Translations under genes and position numbers: made by a program
Notes under the pieces: model-generated
The model's database searches: none
Told to the model about the DNA's origin: nothing
Seen by the model: the letters and a program-made list of their open reading frames with translations, nothing else
DNA from: Dickeya poaceiphila
GTDB taxonomy: Bacteria > Pseudomonadota > Gammaproteobacteria > Enterobacterales > Enterobacteriaceae
Length of the DNA stretch: 64,000 nt
Reading direction: 5' to 3'
Assembly: GCF_007858975.2 (NCBI RefSeq)
Contig: NZ_CP042220.2
Location: 806,001 to 870,000 of the forward strand
Part shown: piece by piece, positions 56,911-64,000 of the stretch
How positions within the stretch are numbered: the stretch's first letter is position 1
Layout: every line of letters begins with the position of its first letter

Positions 56911-57864
56911 ATGATCTATTTACCCGATTATATAAAAATAAAATCCCACGGAAATACACTATTCTTTTATGTTTTTGAACAAGTATTTGAAATCACCTTT
57001 GATGATGAGGTGCAATATATTGCTGCACAACAGCTTGTCAATGAGATAGAAAATAAAGGATGTACTGAAAGGGATAATACACCATTCTGTGAATATCTAT
57101 TGGAAAACAATCTTGTTTTTGAGCAGGTCGATAATATTGTCCCGAACAATGCGTTTGGTAGCACAGGTAGTGCGTTTTATAACCGCCTGTTCAACATCGT
57201 CAATAATCAGTGGTTGTTAGAAAAAGGTGAGACACCACTAGCTCAAGCGCTACTGGAACCGGAGAAACACCGTGCGTTATTACTCGGTTGGACACTAGAG
57301 TATTTTCACGTTACTCGTTTAGCGATCACCTCACTTATAGGTATTCTTGGGCACGAGCTTTCTCCGGAATTAGCGGTGCTTGCCCACGACTTTGTAAAAG
57401 AAGAGTTGTTCCATGAGCGCATTATGGCAAAAGCGTTCATTGATACCCCATGGGATGAAAAGCAAGTGTTCGCCTCACGACCATTGCCTTCGACGCAGGC
57501 CTATATGGATTTCCTTAAAGATATTGCTTTCCGTCGTCCACACTCGTTTTTTGCCAGCCTGTTTTTCTACGAAGGTGACGATGAAGACATGCTGATGTTC
57601 TCTGAACTTATCCCTGATACACCAGAGTTTCGCCGAATACGTGACAGTCATCTCGCACACGCTCGTATTAATATTCAAGGAGAACACTCTGATTTTTCAT
57701 ACCTCTATTTCTCGCAGATACCGTTCCTGACTCACGAACAACAACATGAGATTCTTGATGATATGGCCTATCTCAATTTTTTGTTCTACGACATGCAGGA
57801 TGACGTTTTTACTTTTTATCGGGATGAAATGGCGATAGAGGAGCGGCTATGTATCAATCAATGA
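56911..57864 (+). CDS. Haem-oxygenase-like diiron oxidase with N-terminal RRE-like domain
   Basis: 317-residue protein. Residues 1-72 (IYLPDYIKIKSHGNTLFFYV to ENNLVF) have three strands then three helices, the pattern of the PqqD-like RiPP recognition element, which holds leader peptides. Residues 85-310 look like the TenA/haem-oxygenase-like fold, with possible iron ligands in LEYFHV (Glu130, His133), KEELFHE (Glu165, His168), YEGDDED and HLAHARI (His247, His250). Such enzymes activate O2 to cut C-C or C-N bonds, hydroxylate or desaturate. The fusion, if right, points to oxidation of a peptide-bound residue. It follows the 16-codon gene directly. Confidence 0.75.
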   Translation: MIYLPDYIKIKSHGNTLFFYVFEQVFEITFDDEVQYIAAQQLVNEIENKGCTERDNTPFCEYLLENNLVFEQVDNIVPNNAFGSTGSAFYNRLFNIVNNQWLLEKGETPLAQALLEPEKHRALLLGWTLEYFHVTRLAITSLIGILGHELSPELAVLAHDFVKEELFHERIMAKAFIDTPWDEKQVFASRPLPSTQAYMDFLKDIAFRRPHSFFASLFFYEGDDEDMLMFSELIPDTPEFRRIRDSHLAHARINIQGEHSDFSYLYFSQIPFLTHEQQHEILDDMAYLNFLFYDMQDDVFTFYRDEMAIEERLCINQ

Positions 57865-58187
57865 TATTCCAGTTGGTCAGCCTTGGGATTGCGATGAGTG
57901 CAGAGCCGTCAGTGGATTTACGTGGTGTATGGAAAAAGATGACCCTGCTGGATGACATTGAAAAAACCCTGAGTTTTGAGCAAAGGGCAATTGTAACGCG
58001 CGGACGTATATTGATGTTTGAAGGACAAACTCGCTTTTTCGCCTTTTTGCAGAGCGTCTGTCATGAACTTCCAGATACGCCGTGGAAAAGCGAGATGAGT
58101 GAATTGCTTGCCCAGGTAGGCTTGCCGGCATTTATTGAGGATCGGGAATTTATTTCCCACTATATAAAGGATAAAGCCAAATCATGA
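57849..58187 (+). CDS. Small unknown protein of the island
   Basis: 112-residue protein not recognised. It has an N-terminal hydrophobic stretch (MIFQLVSLGIAM) but no clean signal site, then a mainly helical, charged remainder (DDIEKTLSFEQRAIVTRG, FEGQTRFFAFLQSVCHEL). It overlaps the oxidase gene by 16 bases and the exporter gene by 4, with GAGGAG before its ATG, so it is translated together with both. A partner subunit of the oxidase or an immunity protein would fit the position, but nothing in the sequence proves either. Confidence 0.7.
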   Translation: MYQSMIFQLVSLGIAMSAEPSVDLRGVWKKMTLLDDIEKTLSFEQRAIVTRGRILMFEGQTRFFAFLQSVCHELPDTPWKSEMSELLAQVGLPAFIEDREFISHYIKDKAKS

Positions 58188-59356
58188 CCGTACTGTTAAT
58201 CATTGCCATGCTGAAAGCAGTTGCCGAAAAAATAAGTAATTTTATTTTGCCGCTATGGGCATTTCAGCAGACCCAGTCTAACGACCTGATGAGTTATGTA
58301 CGCATGTTTGAATACCTCCCTTTTATGGTGTTGGGATTCATCATTGGTGCTCTGGTGGATAGGGTTGGTAGCCGACGTGGCTTTACGTTTGGTACGACGG
58401 GACAGGTTATCGTGCTGGCAGTGCTAGCCTGGTACGGTATCCAGTCACCACACCTGCTTTTCATGCTGGTATTCATGCTGATGGGGATGACCTATTTCGC
58501 CAACAATTCCCTTATCGTGCAATCCCGGCTCACGCTGCCAGACAACCGACTCATAACATATAATCGGTACACCAATATGGTGAGCAACGTTATGGAAAGT
58601 GCGGGGCCGGCGATCATTGGCGCTCTGTTATTGCTGTTGAGCTACACTCAGGCGTTGCATTTTTCGTATGTGCTGCTGTTTATCTCACTGTTACTTGGGG
58701 TTAACTCGTTCAGACAGGCCCCTCCTGTGGAAAAAAAACCATTTATTCCAGATATAATGCACGGTTTTCGTGCTTTATATCGTCTGCGTAACCTCTGGGT
58801 TCTGTCCTGGTGGACAGCGTTCGCCAATGCCATCATTGTGGTGTCTGAAGTCGTCGTCATGTACTGTGCGAAATCGACATTTTCCTTTACGGATTTTCAG
58901 GTCGGAGTATTGTTTGCGGTCGGCGGTCTGGGCGCAATAAGTGGATCATGGTTCTCTGAACGTATTGAGCAGCATTTTGGTGTGATTCGGGTACTAGCCT
59001 ACAGTATCCCGCTGATTGGCCTGATATATCTCTTTATTAGCGTTCACATAACGCCTGTCACTCTGGGAATCATGCTTTTTTGTGAGTCCTTCCTTTTTTC
59101 CCTCTATATTGTCTGCGTTCGTACCTACAGACTGGTAGTCGCCCCCGCAAATGATCTCGGCAAAATAAACGGCATTACAGGCAGTATCTTTAAAATGTTT
59201 ATTCCCGTTTCGCTCACACTCTATGCCCTGTGGGGAAACCAGATTTCAACAGGGACAGTGCTGGGAATAATGGGGATATTATTTGTGTCAGGATCGATTG
59301 CCTTAGTCGCCTCCAGCGCGCTCAAAATGCAGGAAAAATTGTCGGATAACTACTAA
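58184..59356 (+). CDS. MFS exporter, EntS-like
   Basis: 390-residue membrane protein with about 12 helices. Family traits are the N-terminal FEYLPFMVLGFIIGALVDRV, GSRRGFTFGT in the first cytoplasmic loop, and NRYTNMVSNVMESAGPAIIG in the fifth helix region, as in EntS/MFS_3-type efflux proteins for siderophores and macrolides. It probably exports the product of the island and gives self-protection. The ATG overlaps the preceding stop in ATGA. Confidence 0.87.
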   Translation: MTVLLIIAMLKAVAEKISNFILPLWAFQQTQSNDLMSYVRMFEYLPFMVLGFIIGALVDRVGSRRGFTFGTTGQVIVLAVLAWYGIQSPHLLFMLVFMLMGMTYFANNSLIVQSRLTLPDNRLITYNRYTNMVSNVMESAGPAIIGALLLLLSYTQALHFSYVLLFISLLLGVNSFRQAPPVEKKPFIPDIMHGFRALYRLRNLWVLSWWTAFANAIIVVSEVVVMYCAKSTFSFTDFQVGVLFAVGGLGAISGSWFSERIEQHFGVIRVLAYSIPLIGLIYLFISVHITPVTLGIMLFCESFLFSLYIVCVRTYRLVVAPANDLGKINGITGSIFKMFIPVSLTLYALWGNQISTGTVLGIMGILFVSGSIALVASSALKMQEKLSDNY

Positions 59357-59388
59357 TTGCCGGATCACTACTAAGTAAGAGGCGAATC

Positions 59389-61017
59389 ATGGCGCAAGAA
59401 TGGCTCGAATGGGTGCTGAATGAGAGCAATGAAACACGGATGCTCAACATCATTACTGCGCTGAGTGCATTTGATCGTTATCAGGCATCGCAGGGAATGT
59501 TGAACGCGGCAGCATTTGTCTCTCATGAAGCCAGAAAACGGATGATGGTGGATGTAGATATTCACCATTTTGATGCCGATGGTTCACGAAGTTGGTGGGA
59601 TTTTCACGCCCCCGTAGCCTGGACACCGCTAAAAGCTGTTTTATCCCTGCCCCAGTTACCACAGTTCCTGGATCATCAGACGGAGCCTTTCACGTTAGCC
59701 ACCTATTCGAGGGAAGCCAGCGGCTATTACCCCCTAGTGTTATATAAACACACAAGGGATGTATCAGGAAAAACAGATAGTTCGGGAAAGGTGGTGCTGA
59801 TCACCGCGGCAGACTATCTCTGCAGCAGTGTACTGGAGCATCTAAAACAAACAGGAGCTGCTGGCTTTATAACCGATGCCTTTGCCCGATTTGACGCATT
59901 GTCCGGTTGCTACTGGCGTGGGCGTATTGAACTTGCACCAGATAGCGGGTTATTTGCCTTTAGTGTACTTCCCGATGAGCTATGCACCCTGAGGCGAGCG
60001 GCGGATGCGGGAGTCGAAGCGAACATTGAAATTACTATTGATCGTAACGCAACCATGCCAGTGGTGAGTGCGTTAATCCCAGGAAAGCATCAAGAACGGG
60101 AGATCTGGGTTACGGCACACCTGTGTCATGCACGTGCAGGGGCGAATGATAATGCGTCTGGGGTAAGCGCATCACTTGAGCTAACTGCTCTATTGCAACA
60201 ACTGATCGAAAAAATGGGAAGGCTCCGCTATCCACTACGCACTATCTGGGGGCCTGAATTTTTAGGTGTCGCTGCAATGCAGCATAAAAGACGCCATCAA
60301 CCCGGTCCGATCGCAGTCATTAATCTGGATATGGTGGGGGAAGACCAGCGCCTCTGCGGATCGCCAATGTGCGTTGAACTGCCACTCGAAGGATTTGCGT
60401 CACCGCTGGGTGACATGGCGCAAACGCTCATGCAGCGTGTTTTTGAATTGACGGCTGAACACTCCGGTTCGTGGTTGAGTATGCCATTTCAAGGTTTTTC
60501 CGATCACGCTCTATTTATGAACCATGGCGAAACGAATAATAACTGCCCAGCTGTGCAGTTGTGCCATATCAATGATCGATTCAACCATACCGCTGGCGAT
60601 ACGCCGGATAAAGTCTCACTGATAGAAATGAAACGCACTGTGGCTGTTGCGCTGGCACTCATCATGCAGTTGCAAAACCTTAGCCCTGAACAAATTAGTC
60701 CCCGGCGAAAACCATCAACGCGTAAGGAGGGCGGAATTGTGGGTTGCTGGACAGGGCCGCTTAATCTTCGAAGGCTTATCCAGCAGTTGGAAAATCCGCT
60801 TCGACAAGTGGTTGAACGGTTAATTGCGGAGGATAAACGTTATCTATCATTGCTGCATCACTGTGCGCTTAACGCTGATGGGCGTCAGCGCGAAATTCTC
60901 CTTGATGAATCTGTCCGCATAACAGGGCTTGAGTTGTCAGAGGAAAACGTTGCCACATTATATGCCGTTTTTGATGCATCTGATTATTTTCAGGTCTGCA
61001 CGGCAGATCCTCTTTGA
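59389..61017 (+). CDS. M28-type zinc aminopeptidase-like protein (DUF4910)
   Basis: 542-residue protein. The metal-site residues of the M28 fold are seen in order: VTAHLCHARAGANDNASGVS (His244, Asp254), WGPEFLGVAAM (Glu290), VINLDMVGED (Asp314) and GFSDHALFMNHG (His373). An inserted PA-like domain covers about residues 90-235, and a C-terminal winged-helix-like part follows residue 430, which fits DUF4910 proteins. There is no signal peptide. It could trim an N-terminal amino acid or leader from the product, or cut an amide in an intermediate. AGAGGCGAATC precedes the ATG. Confidence 0.85.
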   Translation: MAQEWLEWVLNESNETRMLNIITALSAFDRYQASQGMLNAAAFVSHEARKRMMVDVDIHHFDADGSRSWWDFHAPVAWTPLKAVLSLPQLPQFLDHQTEPFTLATYSREASGYYPLVLYKHTRDVSGKTDSSGKVVLITAADYLCSSVLEHLKQTGAAGFITDAFARFDALSGCYWRGRIELAPDSGLFAFSVLPDELCTLRRAADAGVEANIEITIDRNATMPVVSALIPGKHQEREIWVTAHLCHARAGANDNASGVSASLELTALLQQLIEKMGRLRYPLRTIWGPEFLGVAAMQHKRRHQPGPIAVINLDMVGEDQRLCGSPMCVELPLEGFASPLGDMAQTLMQRVFELTAEHSGSWLSMPFQGFSDHALFMNHGETNNNCPAVQLCHINDRFNHTAGDTPDKVSLIEMKRTVAVALALIMQLQNLSPEQISPRRKPSTRKEGGIVGCWTGPLNLRRLIQQLENPLRQVVERLIAEDKRYLSLLHHCALNADGRQREILLDESVRITGLELSEENVATLYAVFDASDYFQVCTADPL

Positions 61018-61029
61018 AGAGTGCACCTT

Positions 61030-61236
61030 ATGGACCCAGAACAACTTTTTGAGTATTGCATTGCAAAAGAGAAGATCAGTGTGCCACAAGAATGGCGGGC
61101 TGGAACACTCCAGTGCGTCATGGAACTCCGTCGTGCGGTAGAACTGGTCTGTACTCAACGCTTTGATCAGGCAGAGCCGGCAAATGGCTTTTTTCCGAAA
61201 GCAATAGTTGACCATTATGAGGCGACGCGTGGATAA
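61030..61236 (+). CDS. AtzG-like (DUF4089) small subunit of the amidase
   Basis: 68-residue protein with the DUF4089/AtzG pattern: PEQLFEYCIAKEKISVPQEW, then RAGTLQCVMELRRAVELV, then a short AEPANGFFP. AtzG is the GatC-like partner that stabilises the amidase AtzE in cyanuric-acid breakdown. Here it lies directly before an AtzE/GatA-type amidase and overlaps it by 8 bases, the same pairing. I choose the ATG at 61030, 9 bases after GAAGA; a GTG at 61021 is possible. Confidence 0.78.
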   Translation: MDPEQLFEYCIAKEKISVPQEWRAGTLQCVMELRRAVELVCTQRFDQAEPANGFFPKAIVDHYEATRG

Positions 61237-62659
61237 GGCACTTCATCTGCTTTCGCTTACAGAGCTGTCTCGATTGTTGCACCAGCGAGCATTGACATCG
61301 GTTGCACTGACCGAGTATTTCCTGGCACGCATTACACGATTTAACCCAGTGCTAAACGCCTTTATTTACGTTGATGCTGAGCGTGCCCTCCGCGATGCCC
61401 GGTGCGCTGATGAAGCGCTAAATCAGGGAAAAGCCAGCGGTCCATTGACGGGAATACCTTATGCACTAAAGGATATTTTTGACGTTGAAGGTGAGCCAAC
61501 GACCTGTCATTCGCATCTGATGCTGCACCATCGCGCAGCGCGCAGTAGCACTGTAGAACGTCGCCTTTCAGCCTCCGGCGCGGTCTATCTGGGCAAGCTG
61601 GCGACGCATGAGTTTGCTCTGGGCGGACCAAGCCATGAACTACCATTTCCTCCCGCACGCAATCCCTGGAATAGGTCGCATTTTACTGGGGCATCATCTT
61701 CGGGGGCGGGGGCGGCAGTTGCCGCCGGACTTGTCCCCATCGCAATCGGCTCGGACACCAGCGGCTCAATACGCGGCCCTGCCTGTTTGTGTGGTGTTGT
61801 AGGTTTTAAACCAACTTATGGACTGGTTTCTCGTGCCGGGGTGTTTCCACTTTCATGGACATTGGATCACTGCGGACCATTAACGCGTTTTAGTGACGAC
61901 GCACGGTGGGTAATGCAGGTGATTGCAGGATACGACTCCGCCGACCCCACCACACTCACTCGCAAGCTGGATTTTTCTCCTCGTACTGTAGCATGGCCTC
62001 AGCACAGAATTGCCTGGCCACGACATCTGCTAACGGATAACCCTCATACCGACCCCGCATTAATTGCCGCAATGGATCGTGTTGTCGAAAATCTTACTGA
62101 TGCAGGGGCTCAGGTTGAGGAAATCACGTTTAAGGACTTTGCGCTGTTTAACGCCTGCGGACGCATCATCATGGCTGCAGAGTCTTTTGCCGTTCATCAA
62201 CATAATCTTCGCGAACGTGGTAATGAGTATGGACGCTTCACATACCAGCGCATTCTGCCTGGCGCAACGATTTCAGCTGCGGAGTTGATGGATGCGTTAC
62301 GTCTGCGTACAGCGCTGACAGGCTGGTTGAACAGGGAACTCTTTTCTCATTTTTCACTGCTTTTGTTCCCAGGAACATTACGCGCTGCGCCACGCTTCAG
62401 TGAGTTTTCGCCGGACTGGCCGCCAGCCAGTTACGTCGTACCAACACAAACCATCCCATTTAACGTCACTGGCAACCCGGCCTTGAGTCTGCCTTTAGGG
62501 CTCACGAATGAAAAGCTGCCGTTAGGTATGCAGCTCGTTGGCAGGCTGTTTGACGATAGCCGAGTGCTGGACGCAGGTGATTCAATGGAGAAATGGCTCA
62601 CGATGCCAGCCCTGAGTGATGATGTCATTCTGCATCAGCAGATAGAACCCGCAGCGTAA
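61229..62659 (+). CDS. Amidase-signature hydrolase, AtzE/GatA-like
   Basis: 476-residue amidase-signature enzyme with the Ser-cisSer-Lys triad: Lys in GIPYALKDIFDVEG, cis-Ser and Gly-rich loop in TGASSSGAGAAVAAGL, and the nucleophile in IGSDTSGSIRGPACL. FKPTYGLVSRAGVFPL and LDHCGPLTR follow as usual. The GTG at 61229 has GAGG 7 bases upstream; TTG 61208 and ATG 61217 in the same frame have no ribosome site. Paired with the AtzG-like protein it would split an amide, urea or carbamoyl bond in an intermediate or the exported product. Confidence 0.85.
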   Translation: MDKALHLLSLTELSRLLHQRALTSVALTEYFLARITRFNPVLNAFIYVDAERALRDARCADEALNQGKASGPLTGIPYALKDIFDVEGEPTTCHSHLMLHHRAARSSTVERRLSASGAVYLGKLATHEFALGGPSHELPFPPARNPWNRSHFTGASSSGAGAAVAAGLVPIAIGSDTSGSIRGPACLCGVVGFKPTYGLVSRAGVFPLSWTLDHCGPLTRFSDDARWVMQVIAGYDSADPTTLTRKLDFSPRTVAWPQHRIAWPRHLLTDNPHTDPALIAAMDRVVENLTDAGAQVEEITFKDFALFNACGRIIMAAESFAVHQHNLRERGNEYGRFTYQRILPGATISAAELMDALRLRTALTGWLNRELFSHFSLLLFPGTLRAAPRFSEFSPDWPPASYVVPTQTIPFNVTGNPALSLPLGLTNEKLPLGMQLVGRLFDDSRVLDAGDSMEKWLTMPALSDDVILHQQIEPAA

Positions 62660-63704
62660 AACGTGAATAGCTACGTGCAAGTAGTTTTTCAAGATGAGTA
62701 TTCACCTGGCCGTGGCGCAAAATCAAATGAGCCAGACTAAGAAAATATTGGACATAAGGTACACCGGTCCAGACGAAAAGGGGGGCTTTTGTCAGCAGCC
62801 ATTCCGGCGTTTTGCGACTGGAGCAATAAAGCGGATTGTTATCCAGAGCATAGCGAAAAGCGCGTTCGACGCCATATTCTGGCGCAAGAAGAGGGAAAAG
62901 GGCGAAGACAGATTGCTTGATGGCCTCCAGTGACCAGGCACGCAAATCGAGGTGAGGGGAGCTTGCTGTGCACAGACGCCACTCCTCTTCAAAAGCGGGC
63001 AACTCGGTGTCCCAGAAGGGAAGCGCAAAATCGCCGCAGGGATGGGGACAGGTGAGATGATTACGACAGTGACCAATCTCATGTGCCAGTTCGAGAGCCT
63101 CACGTGTAGTTAACTGGGTGAAATCAGCTGCGTTAAGCGCAATACTTGCGCTGCGCAGCCCTTCTTCAACACGTAGATCGGCATAGTTATCACTATCTGA
63201 GACAATTTCGATCTCATAACCATTAATATTAATGAGCGCAGAATCAGGCGCATAGTTAACGCAGTCAATATTCAAAGCCTGACAAACGTGTTGCACGGAT
63301 GAAAAATTATGAAGAAAGGGGTTTAGATATTCAAATCGCATATACTCCGGATGCTCAGGAGAAAAATTAAGATCATCCCACTGAGTCTGTCTGGCAATAT
63401 TCTGGGTTATTTCCACGATATCTTCTGCCAGAGCTGATCTGTCTACGTTGCAATAGCAGGAATTAAAATAGTGCTTCGTTTTGGCATAGATCTCATCAAA
63501 TCGTTTAACTCTGTTTTTACTCTCAGGGTGTGAGAGTAAGTCATCGTACTTATCTAACAGTTTATTGTCTCTGACGTTAGCCAATATATACAACCACGAT
63601 AATCGCTGTGGTAGTTCAATTTCTGTTGCCAGAGAGAGTAAACGTGCTTCAGAAATGTCATCGTCGAATAAAAGAGAAATATTTTTAGCTGTGATTATGT
63701 TCAT
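62625..63704 (-). CDS. HEIGH-motif zinc metallopeptidase-like protein
   Basis: 359-residue protein. The zincin motif HEIGH (residues 208-212) lies in a helix, TTREALELAHEIGHCRNHLT, with an acidic stretch FEEEWRL about 30 residues later that could give the third ligand. The motif and the length between resemble ImmA/IrrE-type or other short gluzincins. The flanks are not recognised. It is transcribed towards the amidase gene, overlapping it by 35 bases at the 3' ends. It could process a peptide product, or be a regulator or immunity factor. ATG 63704 or GTG 63719 may be the start; neither has a strong ribosome site. Confidence 0.7.
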   Translation of the reverse strand: MNIITAKNISLLFDDDISEARLLSLATEIELPQRLSWLYILANVRDNKLLDKYDDLLSHPESKNRVKRFDEIYAKTKHYFNSCYCNVDRSALAEDIVEITQNIARQTQWDDLNFSPEHPEYMRFEYLNPFLHNFSSVQHVCQALNIDCVNYAPDSALININGYEIEIVSDSDNYADLRVEEGLRSASIALNAADFTQLTTREALELAHEIGHCRNHLTCPHPCGDFALPFWDTELPAFEEEWRLCTASSPHLDLRAWSLEAIKQSVFALFPLLAPEYGVERAFRYALDNNPLYCSSRKTPEWLLTKAPLFVWTGVPYVQYFLSLAHLILRHGQVNTHLEKLLARSYSRFTLRVLSADAE

Positions 63705-63763
63705 TTTGTTAATCGTCACTAATTAATTTATCTTCCATTACCAATAAAATCATATTTTTGTCA

Positions 63764-63791
63764 ATATACCCGCCATACTTCACGTTGCAGG
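63764..63791. repeat. End fragment of the palindromic intergenic repeat, right border of the island
   Basis: ATATACCCGCCATACTTCAC followed by GTTGCAGG matches, with few differences, the reverse complement of the right-hand end of the repeat at 46109-46247. The rest of the element is missing. The fragment overlaps the last codons and the stop of ytfL. Confidence 0.75.
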
Positions 63792-64000
63792 CGTTTCGGC
63801 GTTGAACATCGCTTTTTCTTCCAATCGAGTGACCAGCAACTGGTCAATTTTGTAGCTGTCGATATCCACCACTTCGAATTTATACCCGGCGTAGCGAACA
63901 AAATCGGTACGTTTGGGGATCTTGCGCAGCGTGTACATCATAAACCCGCCGATGGTTTCATAGTTGTCGGAATGCGGAAACTCGTCAATGCTGAGTGCGC
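63780..64000 (-). CDS. ytfL: YtfL, CNNM/CorC-type membrane protein (C-terminal end only)
   Basis: The visible 73 codons give SIDEFPHSDNYETIGGFMMY, then the CorC/HlyC-domain end RYAGYKFEVVDIDSYKIDQL and LEEKAMFNAETPAT. This matches the C-terminus of YtfL, in E. coli the neighbour of ytfK and linked to cadaverine/putrescine and pH homeostasis. The gene continues beyond the window. Its last codons and TGA lie within a repeat-like end, so the C-terminus may differ from relatives. Confidence 0.88.
   Translation of the reverse strand, partial: ALSIDEFPHSDNYETIGGFMMYTLRKIPKRTDFVRYAGYKFEVVDIDSYKIDQLLVTRLEEKAMFNAETPAT

Noticed and set aside
46363..63704. Identity with the Dickeya Vfm quorum-sensing, zeamine, oocydin or indigoidine loci
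   Set aside because: None of their marker genes (AMP-ligases with two-component system, NRPS/PKS modules, indigoidine synthetase) is present.
46363..63704. Phaseolotoxin-like or microcin C-like cluster
   Set aside because: PEP-utilising and aminotransferase genes are shared ideas, but there is no amidinotransferase, ornithine carbamoyltransferase, desaturase or ThiF-type MccB, so the likeness is only partial.
46248..63763. Prophage or integrative element
   Set aside because: No integrase, recombinase, transposase, phage structural gene or tRNA target is seen in or next to the island.

Overview
The window reads as chromosome of a plant-associated enterobacterium, most likely a soft-rot member of the Pectobacteriaceae such as Dickeya. 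The basis is protein-level recognition of many enterobacterial genes in near E. coli order (aas-lplT-galR with the OmrA-type sRNA, yggS-yggT-yggU-rdgB-hemW, nsrR-rnr-rlmB, rpsF-priB-rpsR-rplI, ytfB-fklB, cpdB-cysQ-ytfK...ytfL), plus proC inside the ygg operon, a PTS beta-glucoside locus and three chemoreceptors. The genus is an inference. No tRNA, rRNA, CRISPR array, insertion sequence or integrase was seen.

Layout. 0-3 kb: 3' end of a beta-glucoside PTS operon, a GntR regulator and an acetyltransferase. 3-9.6 kb: galR, an omrA-like sRNA, aas-lplT for lysophospholipid recycling, elaA and a tiny entericidin-type lipoprotein. 9.8-18.7 kb: two c-di-GMP proteins (PAS-GGDEF and PAS-GGDEF-EAL) around the hemW-rdgB-yggU-yggT-proC-yggS operon and a PilT-like ATPase. 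19-23 kb: a cytosine-deaminase-like gene broken by an exact 20-bp tandem duplication, its PucR/CdaR-type regulator and a chemoreceptor. 23.5-32.8 kb: conserved core (nsrR, rnr, rlmB, bsmA, yjfP, rpsF operon) with a second chemoreceptor. 33.2-39.8 kb: a catabolic islet with an MFS transporter, a chemoreceptor, a LacI regulator and a DapA/NanA-fold aldolase. The transporter and aldolase share a duplicated operator-leader module, and the islet abuts a 5'-truncated DUF488 gene. 40-46 kb: ytfB, fklB, a DUF2502 protein, cpdB, cysQ and ytfK.

The most interesting part is 46.25-63.76 kb, an insertion between ytfK and ytfL, which are adjacent in E. coli. It carries an apparent natural-product locus with no NRPS, PKS or recognisable classical RiPP maturase. 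Two divergent operons leave an AT-rich control region, each with a recognisable promoter. Each starts with a very small gene (70 codons leftward, 16 codons rightward) followed by a perfect hairpin. Leftward follow a PP-loop ATPase, a thymidylate-kinase-like P-loop protein, a stand-alone PEP-binding barrel that lacks the catalytic Cys, a large FAD/NAD(P)-binding protein, an alkaline-phosphatase-fold enzyme, a PLP aminotransferase, a nucleotidyltransferase-fold protein and a flavin monooxygenase. Rightward follow a protein that looks like a peptide-recognition winged helix fused to a haem-oxygenase-like diiron oxidase, a small unknown protein, an MFS exporter, an M28/DUF4910 peptidase and an AtzG/AtzE-like amidase pair. 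A convergent HEIGH metallopeptidase gene closes the island.

My reading is that a small gene-encoded peptide (or two) is modified by oxidative, phosphorus-linked and amide chemistry, exported, and trimmed by hydrolases. The product and the exact role of each enzyme are unknown. Both island borders carry related ends of a palindromic intergenic repeat, and one of these supplies the stop codon of ytfL.
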